DNA from: Astur gentilis | Taxonomy: Eukaryota; Chordata; Aves; Accipitriformes; Accipitridae | Direction of reading: 5' to 3' | Assembly: GCF_929443795.1 (NCBI RefSeq) | Contig: NC_064889.1 | Span: 12,845,299 to 12,909,298 of the forward strand | DNA length: 64,000 nt | Shown: piece after piece, positions 1 to 11,900 of the stretch | Numbering within the stretch: position 1 is the first letter of the stretch | Layout of the letters: each line of letters begins with the position of its first letter | The notes under the pieces: generated by a model | Seen by the model: only the letters and a program-made list of their open reading frames with translations | What the model was told of the DNA's origin: nothing | The model's database searches: none | Position numbers and translations under genes: made by a program

Positions 1-3000
1 AGAGAAGGGACTAGCAACAGTTTACTCTCCAGGATATGTTAAACGTCATTAAATTAATCTGTGTTGTTTCAAAGACCATACAGGCAATTTAGCCTCTAGT
101 TATCGTATTAATAGTGCAACATAATAGCTCCATTAAAAGAAACATGGAAATGTACATACTGACTTACTAGCTTGTAGAAAGGCTTAAATCAATATCGTAT
201 AAAAGCTATATGGCCAAATTCCTGCCTGTTTCAACCAGGGAACCTAGGACAAGGCACACCAAATGAAGGTCTGCTGCCTTCTTTCTCTTATGTGCAGAAT
301 CTCCAAATCCACTGCGAAATCATTGCTGTTGGTGATGACCTGGATTTTTGTGAAACGTTACTCTGAAAGATGGCACGGAGGATCATACTTTTATGTGGTA
401 GGCTGCCTATGAAAGAGCTGGGAAAAGGTAGTCCGTTGCTCTACGGAAGAGTTTTTTAAAGAAACCAGTCTCTCAGTAGGTGGACATTATAAAATGAGAA
501 CAATGTTCTATTTTAAGATTACCTGTTCAGTTCTCAAAAGCTTACCTATAGGATAAGAAAAGAAATGTGACTAGTTGCAGGTACAGTAAAACTCGAGAAG
601 TTTCACTGAGGGTAGTGCTAGTAAGCACACAACTTTTTTTCTTTTGCATTATAATATTTTATTTTTTTTCAGAATTGTGCAACACCTGTTTAATGCTCTT
701 AATAGGAGCCTGTCTCATGAGTAACTTTTTTGAAAAAAACGAAACAACCCCCCACCAAACCAAACCCAAACTTTCTGACTATATAGACAACTCAAATGTG
801 AAGCGGTAACAGATGGGTGTGAGAAGACTTGTGGAGGGCAAGGCCGTGGAGCTGGATGTTCTTGTGTGGTGCTTTTTGTTGTTTGTTTGTTTGTTTGTTT
901 TATAGCACAGCTAACATCTTGCACTACTCGCATATAAAGGAGCTTTTTGTTTGCACCAAAGAACTATGAAGGTGCTATCGTGACAACGTGTTCAGAATAA
1001 ATACAGAAAAAATAGTTCTGCCTCCTTGGAGACTCAGCTTTAAGTGGGCTATTAAAGGAAATGAGGCTGCTGGGATCTGGGAGTAAGACTCCAGCTGGCT
1101 CTTGGAAGCCAAGCGTGTGTGGCAGATGGTGGGAGCGTACGAGGTAGCCTCCTGTCCTGTGCGCACCCGTCCGAGTCCCAGGAATGGTAGGGGTGCTGTT
1201 CCACCAGGACAGAGCAAAAGGCTAAGCATTGCACGAGTAGTACGAACCCTTAAATGGGATATGTTTTTAAACATCTGTATTGCATTAGCATCACGGAGCC
1301 CTAGTGATAAAGTAAACTGTATCACGCTGGGCTTGAACAATCGGACAACCCAAGAAGTGGGCAGTGGCTACAAGGAGTTTTAACTGTGTAAACTGAAGTC
1401 ACCGCTTTACAAACTTAGAAGTGCGGAGACTGGTAACGAAGAGAGTAAGCTAAACGTTCAAGTTGGTGTCGCTCTCGGTACAAACTCCTAGCTGTTCCGA
1501 AATCAGTGGCCAAAATCGACCCGTTACTAGGACTTCATCCCAAATACTTCTCTGAGGCACTCCGCTTGCCCTGTAAGCTGCAGGCAGAATGCCCCTGGGT
1601 CCTGCGGGGTGTGACACCTCCCTGAACAAGGTGGTGACTGAATCCCACACTATAACCCTCAGCTTCTGTGCCTGCAACAATGACTGACAGCGTGACTGCT
1701 GAACACCCACGTACAGAGCGATACTGCGCTGTACATATGGCAGAGTACAGAAAAAAGACCAGATGAAATCTAGCAAAAATGTGTCTTTCCAAAGAGGACG
1801 GGGGATACAAACAGTAAGTAATTCTTTAGTGCAGAAAAACCGATTGCAACCGGTTAAGACAAAACCACCGAGTTTTCACTGTAGTCCAGTTTTCTTCCAC
1901 TGCGTAGGCATCTGCCATGTATGGTCAAAATACCAGGTTTTCCTTCTCTTGGACAGTACAAAGAAGGGAATAGAAAAGAGGAGAGGAGACCGATGAACAT
2001 CAACTCTTGGCAGCTAGCAAGTGATGACATAAAAAGCACTTATGGCAATGTCTAAGCATAGTTATTTTTAATTTATTTAAAAGAAAATCCTATTCAGAAC
2101 AGGAGTAAGTTGTTGGCAGGAGCTATATTACATCAATTTGTCTAGAAGTGTAATGTTGGTAACTTGCGCTTCATGCGCTGCTTTGAATATTTGGATGAAA
2201 AACTATAGCTGTCGGTGGTCTCTGTTAGTAAGTTCAGCCTAATGGAGCCTTATGAATATAAGGAGCTCTATGACCTGTTGCTAGTCTTAGTTCATTCTCT
2301 AGATCTCAAGTAAGAAAACACAAAGCAAGATATCAAGAGTAAATACCCCTAATATTTAAATCTGAATGGGATTTAAGACTATGCTATAACATCCCATTCT
2401 GTTGGGAGACCAGACAAGACGACACCTATTTATCTTATGACTTCCTTCCGTTGTTCATCACTGCTATATTAATAGGACAGTTAAAATATTTTGCAACATC
2501 TCTGGTGTTTTTCTCCTGTTGTAGTTAAAATATTGTTTGGTGTTGAAACCTTTCTTTTGGGGGCGGGGGAGGTGCCAGCTGGGATAAAGGACGTGTCTAA
2601 ACTGGACAGATCGTAGTGAAAAGTGGGGGGTTTTTGGTATTGGTTTTTTGGTGTTTTTTTTTTTCCTCGAAGAAGATGATCTCGTAACATGATGTGGTAA
2701 CTTTCTACTTGGGTTTATTATGATCACTCGTGTCTTGATGCCAGTGAAACGGCTTCAGGGAAGGTGCCTGCGACTTCCACCGTGGGAAGCTGGAGGTCAA
2801 ACAGGTCCCTTCGGCACCTAGCGTCAGTCAGATGCCGGCCGTGCGTGCCATACCGCCGCAGCCCGCTCTGCTGCTGGCAGGGCAATGCCACCGCTGTCGG
2901 AAGAAGCGTTAGAGACCTCGAGGTGTGCGTGGGGAGAAGGGGGTGGCCTCGAGCCCGTGGCAGTTCTCCGCGGACCGGCACTGGGACGCATGCTGTGCCG

Positions 3001-3829
3001 GTAGAGCAAACGTACCTCTGCGTGTGCTGGATTTCATACAAGTTTATTGTCCCCATTTACTGTTTGTGCAGGGCGGCGTTGGATTACGGCACATCGGCAA
3101 CGGTTTGTTTTTGCGTAGGACACGGGAATGTGGAGAATTGGAAGTGGCAGGAGAGATTTTTTTTTTTTTTTTTTTTTTCCTTCTGTCTCATCTAAGAACT
3201 ATGCGGGCTGCCGCGGGCAGACAGCAGCGTTTTTAGTTTTTTTTGGTGGCAAGTGAGGACTCGAAACCCAAAGCCTAGCGGCCCCGTGGCCCTGCATGCC
3301 GCCCTCCGAGGGAAGGGAAGGGAAGGGAAGGGAAGGGAAGGGAAGGGGGAGCCTCCCCTTCTGCACACGGGCTAACCGCTGCGGTCCCGGAGCCACAGCA
3401 GCCGAATAACCCTAACCACCCCCCCAAAACTTCGCAGCCTCTCGATATAAAGCACACCGCGAAGGGTTCACGCCAGCGCTGCCGTTTTAGCCGGCCGTCA
3501 CGTCGCGGCTGAAGGCAACCGGCCGGGGCAGCGCGGAGCCCGGGGCCGGGCCGCCCCCTCCCGCCCCCCTCCCGCGGGGCGCCTCGGCCCGAGCGGCCGC
3601 CGGAGGAGCCGCTTCCCGCTCGCACCGCCCGAGGGGACGCTTCTCGCCGCCGCCGCCGCCGCTGCCCGAGGCCGCCTTACGGCGGGACGGCGGCGATGTC
3701 CCCTCGGCGCCGAGCCTGGCAGCCCTGCCCCGCGGCGGCGGGGAGACCCCTTCCTCCTCCCGTCCTTGGCGGGGCTGGGCGGCACACACCACACCCCCCC
3801 CACACCCCCCCAGCCTCGCCCCCGCTTAC
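1..3829 (-). other. TNFAIP8L3: TNFAIP8L3 intron 1 (partial, continues past the left edge)
   Basis: This stretch lies downstream of the TNFAIP8L3 exon 1 donor on the minus strand. In human the remainder of the protein (the TIPE helical domain) is encoded by the following exon. I looked for frames resembling that domain on the minus strand here and found none, so it should lie outside the window. Contents: a TTTG run at about 878-900, a T22 run at 3157-3178 and a GGGAA array at 3309-3348. GC content rises steeply from about 2750 and again from 3480. Open frames in this stretch look like chance frames. Confidence 0.7.
3309..3348. repeat. GGGAA pentanucleotide microsatellite
   Basis: About eight near-perfect copies of a GGAAG/GGGAA unit are visible, ending in a G run. 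The array lies in TNFAIP8L3 intron 1 about 480 nt past the donor. The purine-pyrimidine strand asymmetry could favour triplex or quadruplex structure. Confidence 0.95.
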
Positions 3830-3881
3830 CTGCGGGTGAGACCAGCTCGCCCTCGCTGAGCTCCCCGGAGTCCGAGTCCAT
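3830..3881 (-). CDS. TNFAIP8L3: TNFAIP8L3 (TIPE3) coding exon 1, partial gene
   Basis: TIPE3 is a TNFAIP8-family protein that binds and transfers phosphoinositide second messengers (PIP2, PIP3) and promotes AKT and ERK signalling at the plasma membrane. The minus strand reads MDSDSGELSEGELVSPAG from the ATG at 3881-3879. This closely matches the human TIPE3 N-terminus as I remember it (MDSDSGEQSEGEPV...). The exon ends at 3830 with CAG before GTAAGC, a strong donor that splits a Gly codon after its first base, the same place as in human. Only 17 codons and one base lie in this window; the large TIPE domain does not. I chose this ATG because it is the conserved short-form start. An open frame continues upstream to another ATG at 4385, so an N-terminally extended form, as annotated in human, is possible. 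Confidence 0.88.
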
Positions 3882-4005
3882 GCTGCGGGTGGCGAGAGGG
3901 AGCGAGGAGGGGCAGCTCGGGGCGGGCGGCGCCGCGGCCGGCCGCCGCTGGCGGGAGCGGTGCCCGGAGCCGGGGAGCGGGAGCCGGGAGCGAGCGGAGC
4001 CTGCT

Positions 4006-4053
4006 GCCGCCGCCGCCGCCGCCGCCTCCTCCTCCTCCTCCTCCTCCTCCTCC
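4006..4053. repeat. Compound trinucleotide repeat (GCC)7(TCC)9
   Basis: On the plus strand seven GCC units (4006-4026) run directly into nine TCC units (4027-4053). On the minus strand this is (GGA)9(GGC)7, lying 125-172 nt upstream of the TNFAIP8L3 ATG, so it is either 5' UTR or, in an extended form, a polyglutamate plus polyalanine tract. GGA and GGC repeats in RNA can form G-quadruplexes and are prone to length change. Confidence 0.95.
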
Positions 4054-4113
4054 TCTCCTCCCAGCCCGGGCGCTGGGTCCGCGCCACCACATGCAGCCAC
4101 CTCGCTTAGTGCC

Positions 4114-4118
4114 ATTGG
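4114..4118 (-). promoter_or_regulatory. CCAAT box (candidate NF-Y site)
   Basis: The minus strand reads GCAGCCAATGGCA around this pentamer, a good NF-Y type CCAAT context. It lies about 235 nt upstream of the TNFAIP8L3 ATG. CCAAT boxes usually sit 60-100 nt before the transcription start, so a start at roughly 4015-4050 is inferred. That would favour the short protein over an extended form starting at 4385. Confidence 0.45.
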
Positions 4119-5066
4119 CTGCAAAGGAGGCGCGGAGACGGGCGGGCTCCGCCGAGGGGAGGAGGCAGCGGGGGCGCGGCGGGGGAACGGTTTCTCCCCC
4201 GAGCTCGTTACACAAGTTCGCCTGGCGGCCGGCTGCCTCCCCCCACGCCCCACCGCCCCTCCCGGTTTGGCCGCGGCCTCCGGCTGGATCCCGCGGCCGG
4301 GACCCGCGGGCTCGAGGCCGCTCCTCCGGCAGCGCCCGGGGGCGCGGCGGGGGCCGGGGGGCCGGTCCCCGGCGCCGGCTGCCATCGCGGCTCCCCTTTC
4401 TTTCCTCGGCCTCTCCCCGCTTCTCTGGCCGGCGTCCGCCCCGACAGCCGGTCGCCGCGCCGGCTCCCCCTCCCCGGCGACCCCCTTCCCCCAAAAGGAG
4501 CCGTTAGAACGGCGGCGGCCGGCGGGGGAGCGTCAGTTCTCCTCGGGCATCGCTGCTGCCTGTTGGCCCGTTATTCGCAGGCTCAGGGCGACGGCGCCGT
4601 GTCTGGTAAACGAAGACTCTCTTAGAAGGCCGCGCCGAACTCTCGAGTCTGAGGACTCCGTAGCTTGCTTGGACTCTGCGGGCTTTGCTTGGGTCCTGCA
4701 GGCTACTACCGTCCTGAGCCGTCCCTTCGCTCAGACGGCTGAGGCCACTTGTTCAGCTCTGAGGTTAGGTAGGTCTTTCCTTCCCTCTGCTTTTGCTCCT
4801 TTCTACTTCGTCTCGCTCTCCTAGGCCAAAGACCACTTGAATCCTGGCACAAAAAGCCCGGGAAAGGGGTAGTAAGAATGCTTTTCTAACCGGGAACCAA
4901 ATGTCATCCTAAACCAGACCTCATCGATCTAACCGATCCGTAGATACGTCACGTCCTAAAAACCAGCCAGCGCCTTGAACGCTTATCTGTGGATTGCTGC
5001 TGCAGTCTCAGGCCAGAGGCTTATGCCTGTAGTGGGAGACCACAGATACCTCTTTACTCTGTAACT

Positions 5067-5086
5067 CCCCCCCCCCCCCCCCCCCC
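5067..5086. repeat. Poly-C tract (C20)
   Basis: An uninterrupted run of twenty C on the plus strand. Long C/G homopolymers are uncommon and length-variable, and they are a common place for assembly or sequencing error. Confidence 0.97.
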
Positions 5087-5910
5087 AATCAGACGGATCT
5101 TCGTTGCTGGAGAAAGCAGTGCGTGGCCACTGCTTTGAAGCTGCATATATGAAGTTACCGATTGTCATCAGACTGCCCAATGCTCTTGACAAATGTGAAG
5201 ACTTTCTCTGCTAGTGTATAGTGTGACATCAAAAAAAAAAAAAAAGGAAAAGGGTTCTTTTTCAAACTCAAAGGGCCCTGTCAAATTCTTTTCAGTGATG
5301 GCTTATCCTGTGCCATGCTGAGTGTAAGACTAGAACTACAATAATAAAAATGAAGCCAGAGTTTGCCTTACATTCTAGGGTGAATCCTAGCGTGGTCCCC
5401 TGCCTTCAAATCAGGTTGGGCCTGAAGAGATAGAAGACCTCAAGCTTTCTGGCCCTGGAATGCACACATCGATGTGTTGAATTTAGACACAGAAATCTTC
5501 AACCGCTGGTGTGAAAAGTTGGTTGTTGAGTAATTTGTAATGTTGCTGTCATACCCTGGGCCTGTAGTGTTAAGGCGCTTTTGATTTTTATTCCATGGAA
5601 ACAAGTTCTGACTTCTGCTTGTAATTGCTTTCATTAAATTTAAAATGACATTCCAAATAGTGCTGATTATAACCTGCTGATTAGACACGCTGATTATAAA
5701 TTAGTATCATATAAGGAAGAACATCACAAATTTAAGTGATTCTAGGATTCTATTGTGAGGAGCCAGAGCAAAATCTGAATGCAGAAGATGTGGGGAATCT
5801 ACAAGCATGATATAAACAATGTAGCAACAGAAGAATGCCAAGATTAAGTCATGAAAAATAATCCCAGACACCACACCAAGAACAGAATCTGAGAGCTAGA
5901 AAGAGTTTAA

Positions 5911-5941
5911 TCTCTCTCTCTCTCTCTTTTTTTTTTTTTTT
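5911..5941. repeat. TC dinucleotide run followed by poly-T
   Basis: About eight TC units (5911-5927) merge into a run of T that ends at 5941. It is a simple repeat in intergenic DNA with no gene association that I can see. Confidence 0.95.
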
Positions 5942-8900
5942 GTTGTTATTTGCATTTTACCAGCATAAATGCAACCTAAAAACCCCACCCTGATAAGAAT
6001 ATAACAGTTTAAGTCTAAAAGGAAGAGTAAGTTTGTATCTGAGTGCAATTAATTCAATTTCTGGACTGTCTTTAATTGCTTGAAACTCTAATGGTAACTT
6101 CTAACCTGGACAAATTCTGACTTTCTAATGACAATGACCGTAATCGCGTAAGCAAAACCCAAAATGTTTTTTTGCAGGGATGTGTGTTCAGTGGAACCCT
6201 TCCTGCTTCCCCAGTGGCAAAGGGCGCTGCCTCGCAGAGCGTGTTCTGGGTCATGTAATGAGCTCATACAATGCAGCTGTGTATGTGCTTCCAAGGTATT
6301 TTAGGCACTGGCCTTACCCTATTTTCTGTGGGGGCTTTTTTTTTCCTGAGTGCATAACCTATGCTATAATTGCAATTAAATGTTAAATGCTGAATAGTCA
6401 CGCTACTACTGATCATAGTTCAGTTGGTGAAAGGACAGATTATTTTTCATGATCCTCTGAAACACAAGTCTTGGCATGGAATAGTTAAAATGAAAACGAA
6501 ATCCCACTTATTTTAATTCTTGTCAATTTTTTTTTGATCCTTGTATAACCGCACTAATAAATATTATGATGGAAATGGTATAACTTAATACTGTATTGCG
6601 TCAGACTTGCGATATATACATTGGGCATTCTCATTACTATGCTGTAATTGCTTTCTATTCCACAGTAAATGCTGTTTCAAGATTACTTTCCCTCTTTATT
6701 TCTGCTAACTGTAAAGCAGTTATTAAAGTTTTCAGCTGTAACAGAATGAGCATATTGTTTCATTTCAAAACATATGGTTAGAATTCAGCTTTTTTCCTTT
6801 TTAATGTTCCCTGCCCAGCAGAGTCCAGCACTTGGTTTAACATGTGACCTGGAAAATTCCATATGCTTAGAGTTCTGAACTTCATAGTTTCCACTCGTTA
6901 CAATACTGGTGCAGAGAAAAGCACAAAGGGTTTATTAACAGCAATATATGTACTAGCTAGATGCATGTTAAATGAAGCTCCACATGGAGAAAGTTGATAT
7001 TTCATGACTTATTTATTTTTTGCCTTTAGTACAAATGGTGCAATTACATATTCATTGTTATAAGCTAAAGCTCTGTGACTGTTTCCTTTATTACTAGGGT
7101 AGACCTAAAGATCGTTGGGATATTTAGAAACTGGAATGTTTTTTCTCAAGGCTCAGTTAATACATTTGCCTGCAAATCTCTACAAATACGACTTACCAGG
7201 GGAGCTGGTAACACAGCCAATTGGAACTGCCCCATGTGTGGCGTTTATTCCCAGTTATACGATGCTGTCTGTAGCGGCTACATCGCTCTATGGCTCCTCC
7301 ATTCACATTTCAGCTGCATCTGGTCTTGATCTTCGTTCCATATGGAACTTATCTGAAATCCTCCTCTGCCTACTCGTTGTATCTGAGTGCTGGAGATCTG
7401 CCTGTGAGAGCTTTTAGGATTCATGCTTTTTCACTGTTCTATCTCCAAATCATGCTGGCATGTTCGCACAAGTACAATTTCTTCATATTCTAAATGCCTA
7501 AGTAGCCTGGCTACCGTAGCATCTACGTCTAGTATATTTATCCTTACAGGACTATTGTGAAATAAGGGTAATAGTATTTCTCTCATTCAGAGAGAAGGAA
7601 GTGAGGTACTGAGAAGCTGTGATTTAAAGTCAAATGTGGAGCACAGTCTTTCACCTATATCTCTTGAGCCGTACCTGAACTGTTAGGTTATCCATTTCTG
7701 CTAAATAAAAGATTGGCAAGCTGCCTCTGTGCTTTACTACTCAAGCTTTCTTCCTTCAAATTGAGCCTTAAAACCTATCCCAGGAAGCAGGATCTCTTTC
7801 CTTTCCATTATTAAATCTAACAGAACGCCCTCTGCACTACCATCTTTGTGTTTCACTTGTCTGTTTTAGACTGTAAAAACAGGTGGGTAGGTTTACATCA
7901 TCTTTTTGGGTTCTAAATATAAAAATGTAAGGTTATATTTTCTTCTCACAAATAATTTCTTAACATTATTTAAAGAGGGTCTAGCCTAGGATGTTCTGTT
8001 TCTAATGCTGTTGCCTAATATTTTGCTTCACAGTGTATGATATTATGTCTTTCATATCCAAGCGCGATTGCTACTGAATGTATTAAACAGAGAAGCATTT
8101 CCCACAGGCTGATATATTCATGAAATGTACTGTAGCAGGTTTCAGATTTTTTTTCCCCCCAATTTCTTTGTGGCATCAGTGTATGTGTATATATTTCATG
8201 AAGAAACCTATCTGCACCATTATTGGCAAAGGCTGAATAACCAGTGTCAAGGATCAGTCGATTCTCTGTCAACAACTTTGTTGTGCCAGGAACTTAGATT
8301 CGTACTGATGTCTGGAAGCTAGTCAGTGTGCGTGTACACATGTATGTTTTGCATGCATTTGTATAATCGTTGTATAATGCATCTATTGGTGGTCTGCAAA
8401 CGCTCGTCATATTTGATTTAGAATTCAAATAATCAACAAGGTGTCTGCATTACTTCAGTACTTACTCATGTGCCAGTAGATATTCAAACACCTAGATTTT
8501 TGTAATGTCCGATTTAGGCAGTGCATGGAGATCCTATGTTGGAGGGATAAATAAGGAAGAGTGCAGTATTTTCTGCCTGCCCCCGCCCCCCCCCTCCCTT
8601 TTTTTTTTAAAGTTACCATAAGAGATGTAGGGCATCAGTTCTGAATACCTACCATAGTATGGACATATTTTTAGCCATTGAACTTGCTGAGTTATGTTCT
8701 GCCTTTGTCTGATGTTGACTTTTCTTAAAGAAGAGCTGAGGAAGCAGTCACAGACTGAGACTGCAGCCTGGTACTAGTACTAACCTATGCTGTGATGTTT
8801 TTGGAATATCACATTTAAAGCTAGGACTGAAATTTAGCTTCAGTCGGCTCAATGCCTTGTAAGGGGCTTTTATGATATTTTAATCCCAAAGGAAATAAAG

Positions 8901-11900
8901 TAGAATAGAAAAATATTGTACTCCAGTGCAACTTACGTTGCGTGGAACTGCGTTACTCTTGGTACATTATCAGAAGGATAATTTTGTCAGAAATTGATAT
9001 TTTCACCTGCTTAAGTAGGCTGGGACTGTGGGTTGACTAGCACAGGAAAAGTTTAATAACAGTAAGTAAATAGTCTGATCCAAATTCTGACTGCTCATAC
9101 TAAGAAAGGAAGAAGGAACAATAAATATATTTTCCCTTGATCTGATGCAACACTGAACAAAGACAACAACTTCTAAAGAAGGAGCAGTTAAATTGGGAGG
9201 CAAGCTTGCTAACATCTATGCTTGCAGATACAGGAAAACAGCACAGCCAGAGTCGTGCCCCCTTTTTGTGTGTGTGGTGGGGTTTGGGTTTTTTTTGTGT
9301 GTCCCTAAAGCAGTAACTTGTCCTGTTTCCTCTTACCTTATAGAAAGAAGACTCCTATAAGAACTGGATGGCATAAACATTCACGTCCATTTTTTGGCCA
9401 GGAGGATGTTACTACTTTTCTGTTCACTTAGAGTAGGATTTTGCTTGTAGAATAAGGTTTTCTATATTAAAGTGTAATTTAAATTGCCTGCGCATTTCAT
9501 AGTTTTGTACTACTATAGTGATATTTGCTTTTATTTTTTTAAAGGTACTTTACCATTCTTTTGTGGGATGATGATTTGTCCTGTGCTTATAAGGATGCCT
9601 ATGTTGCAACTTCTGTATGCAATTTGTTGTAGACTGGCAAGCTCTTGCACTCACAACCTTGCATTCTAAGCAATTAAAGAAATGAAAGCTACCTTCCCAA
9701 ATTGAAAATGCACCTGTTAATTCTGTTGGCGGAAAATGTTTTCTGAGGAAATCCGATGTGGAAATTTTGTCAGTTAGGCCGTGACCCTCACTTGTTTTTA
9801 TGAGCAGGCAGTTTCGGCATTGTTACTTTAAAGCCCTGATAAACTGGATACTTAATGGTAATTTTAAATTTCATTACAGCTGGGGTACTAATAATATTAA
9901 AGGATAAGACTGATTAGCCACAACATGAATTTTGTTTCTGCTTTCTTCTCGGGTTGGAAAAATAAACTTTAAAGAATTTTTCTCGAGGGAATCACTGTAA
10001 AATACAGGATTAAGCAGGGGATTGTTTCTGTTTTGTCCCCATTCTGATGGCGTCTAGAGGAAGCTAGGGGGACAGTTACTAGTCACAACCATTTACCTGT
10101 CTTCCGCTCTCTTTGGGAATCAGTTTTAGTTCTTGTGGTTGTCACTGCAGTTGTTTTAAAATATGTCACATTCCTTACTTTCTGTGTGTTATGCTCTTCG
10201 TTATGAGGGTTGATTATCTGATGGCTACACTTAAGCCTTTGATCATGTCTAAGATGCAAGTAAATTACAGTTAAACCAACAACAGATGCTGCTTGTTACT
10301 GAGCTGTGTTTCAGCAAGCTTTCAAACACTTTTCTGCTTCTAGTCTGGAAGATGGGTCATCCTTGTTTTCATCCCTGATTTCAAATTATGTGTAGGAGGA
10401 TTCCACAACTTCATGATACTCTGAGAGAGCAGAGAAAATTTTGTTGCTAGGAAACTATGGAGGACCTATACTGTACTGTCTTTCCAGAATGTTTTATAGT
10501 TAACGTCAACTATTTTATTAACTTTTCTAATACTCCTCTTTATGCAAACATTCACTTTTTTTTCCTGTAGTCACGATATTTGTTACACACTTACAGAAGT
10601 GTACTAGAAAATACATTCTTTCTGTGGTTATTTCTGTATTGCTTTCTTCTACTCTTCAACACACAAAAAAACCAACTCACCAAAGATTTCGGATTATGTT
10701 GTGTATAGAAGTCTAGTATTTATTCATGTGATAACGTTGCCTAGACATCCTGAATTATTAGGATATGGTAGATCATGCTTTCCCACAAAAGATAAATGCT
10801 GAGATCCGTAGTTGCACATCTTACGTAGAAACTTAATAAGACTTTTCAAATTGGGTATTATCAGGAAAAGTCTTAAAGCATATGGTATTTTGCAGCTGAC
10901 TAGGTCTGGCTGGTCCTTTATGCTGGATGCTGTGACTCCCATTTTACAGCCATAAGATGTATCTGCACATTGGGAGCAGTGACTGAATCAATGCTGTGGA
11001 TTTTGGTCCAGGAGTGATGCACCTGTAACTGAAATAGCGATGCAACAGCTAAGAGCTTCTGCAAAAAAGTGTACCACCCTTTGGACTAAAGGGAGTCATA
11101 ATCTCTGAGAGGCAGTATAGAGACAGAAAACAATTTTTTTGTGGAGCAATTCACTGACATCCACAGGCTTTGCTCAAATGGCAGAATGTTAATATACTCG
11201 TTTGTGGTTTCTGTAGAGCTTGATGTGATTTTTAGAACAGTACGGAAACATCATCTTCATCTGACAGTGCGTGGGCATTACTTCATGACCATTCCTGAGA
11301 GCATGGCAAAAGGCACTCTGCTACCCACCTATCTATAAAAAAACTAAATGTCATCAACCCAGACATAAAATTGCATTTTATGCGTAGTCTTAGGAACATG
11401 AAATGTAGGCAATTAGATTACAAGTAGTCCTACAACAGTCCCAATAAAAAGAATGAAATTACTTAGAAACTTGCTGTCCAGACCATTTTCAGGTGAATTA
11501 TTTCTCTTGCACTCACTGAGAGACACGGAGTACCTGTAAATACAATATGTGAATGACTTGTGTTCAACTTGGACAATACAAATTTGTCTGTAGATAGGCA
11601 GATCTAGAGCCTTTACTTTTGTATGACTGAATGTTTGGATTATAGATCTTGGATCCTCTTTGCAGCTAAGGTAGCTGGAAGGGCTAGAGAATATATATAA
11701 AGACCTGTTTTAATACTGGTGGAGTTTTGAAGGAAACAGAAATGTAAAGGATGCTGTTAACTTTCCGTAGTCCTTCAGTGAGCTCTACAGACTACTTATC
11801 ATTGGCAATCGCTAAGAGAGACCTATCACACTACAAGATGTGCCCTTCAAGCCAGGATTTTTTAAAATAAAGCCTCTCCTGCAATCTTGATGGCTGTGTG

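Larger units (their letters stand above)
3480..4760 (-). promoter_or_regulatory. GC-rich CpG island and TNFAIP8L3 promoter region
   Basis: Base composition changes abruptly from AT-rich flanks to a segment dominated by G, C and CpG, centred on the TNFAIP8L3 start. No TATA box is evident, which is usual for CpG-island promoters with dispersed starts. On the minus strand a CCAAT motif lies at 4114-4118, about 235 bases upstream of the conserved ATG. Long open frames on both strands here are what GC-rich DNA gives by chance, because stop codons are rare, so I do not call them genes. A divergent plus-strand transcript is possible but not shown by sequence. Confidence 0.75.

Noticed and set aside
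567..2727. Several 60-120-codon frames on both strands near the left edge
   Set aside because: They overlap each other in different frames, lack motifs and lie in the TNFAIP8L3 intron.
3498..3829. Continuation of the TNFAIP8L3 reading frame past the exon 1 donor
   Set aside because: The frame stays open but passes through a strong GTAAGC donor at the position where the human protein is also split, and what follows does not resemble the TIPE domain.
1..3829. Search for TNFAIP8L3 exon 2 on the minus strand
   Set aside because: No minus-strand frame here resembles the helical TIPE domain, so the exon must lie beyond the left edge.
3766..4824. A 352-codon open frame on the plus strand across the GC-rich island
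   Set aside because: It is made of Pro, Ala, Arg, Gly and Ser from CpG-rich DNA, overlaps the TNFAIP8L3 exon and repeats on the other strand, and has no family motif. Long chance frames are expected in such composition.
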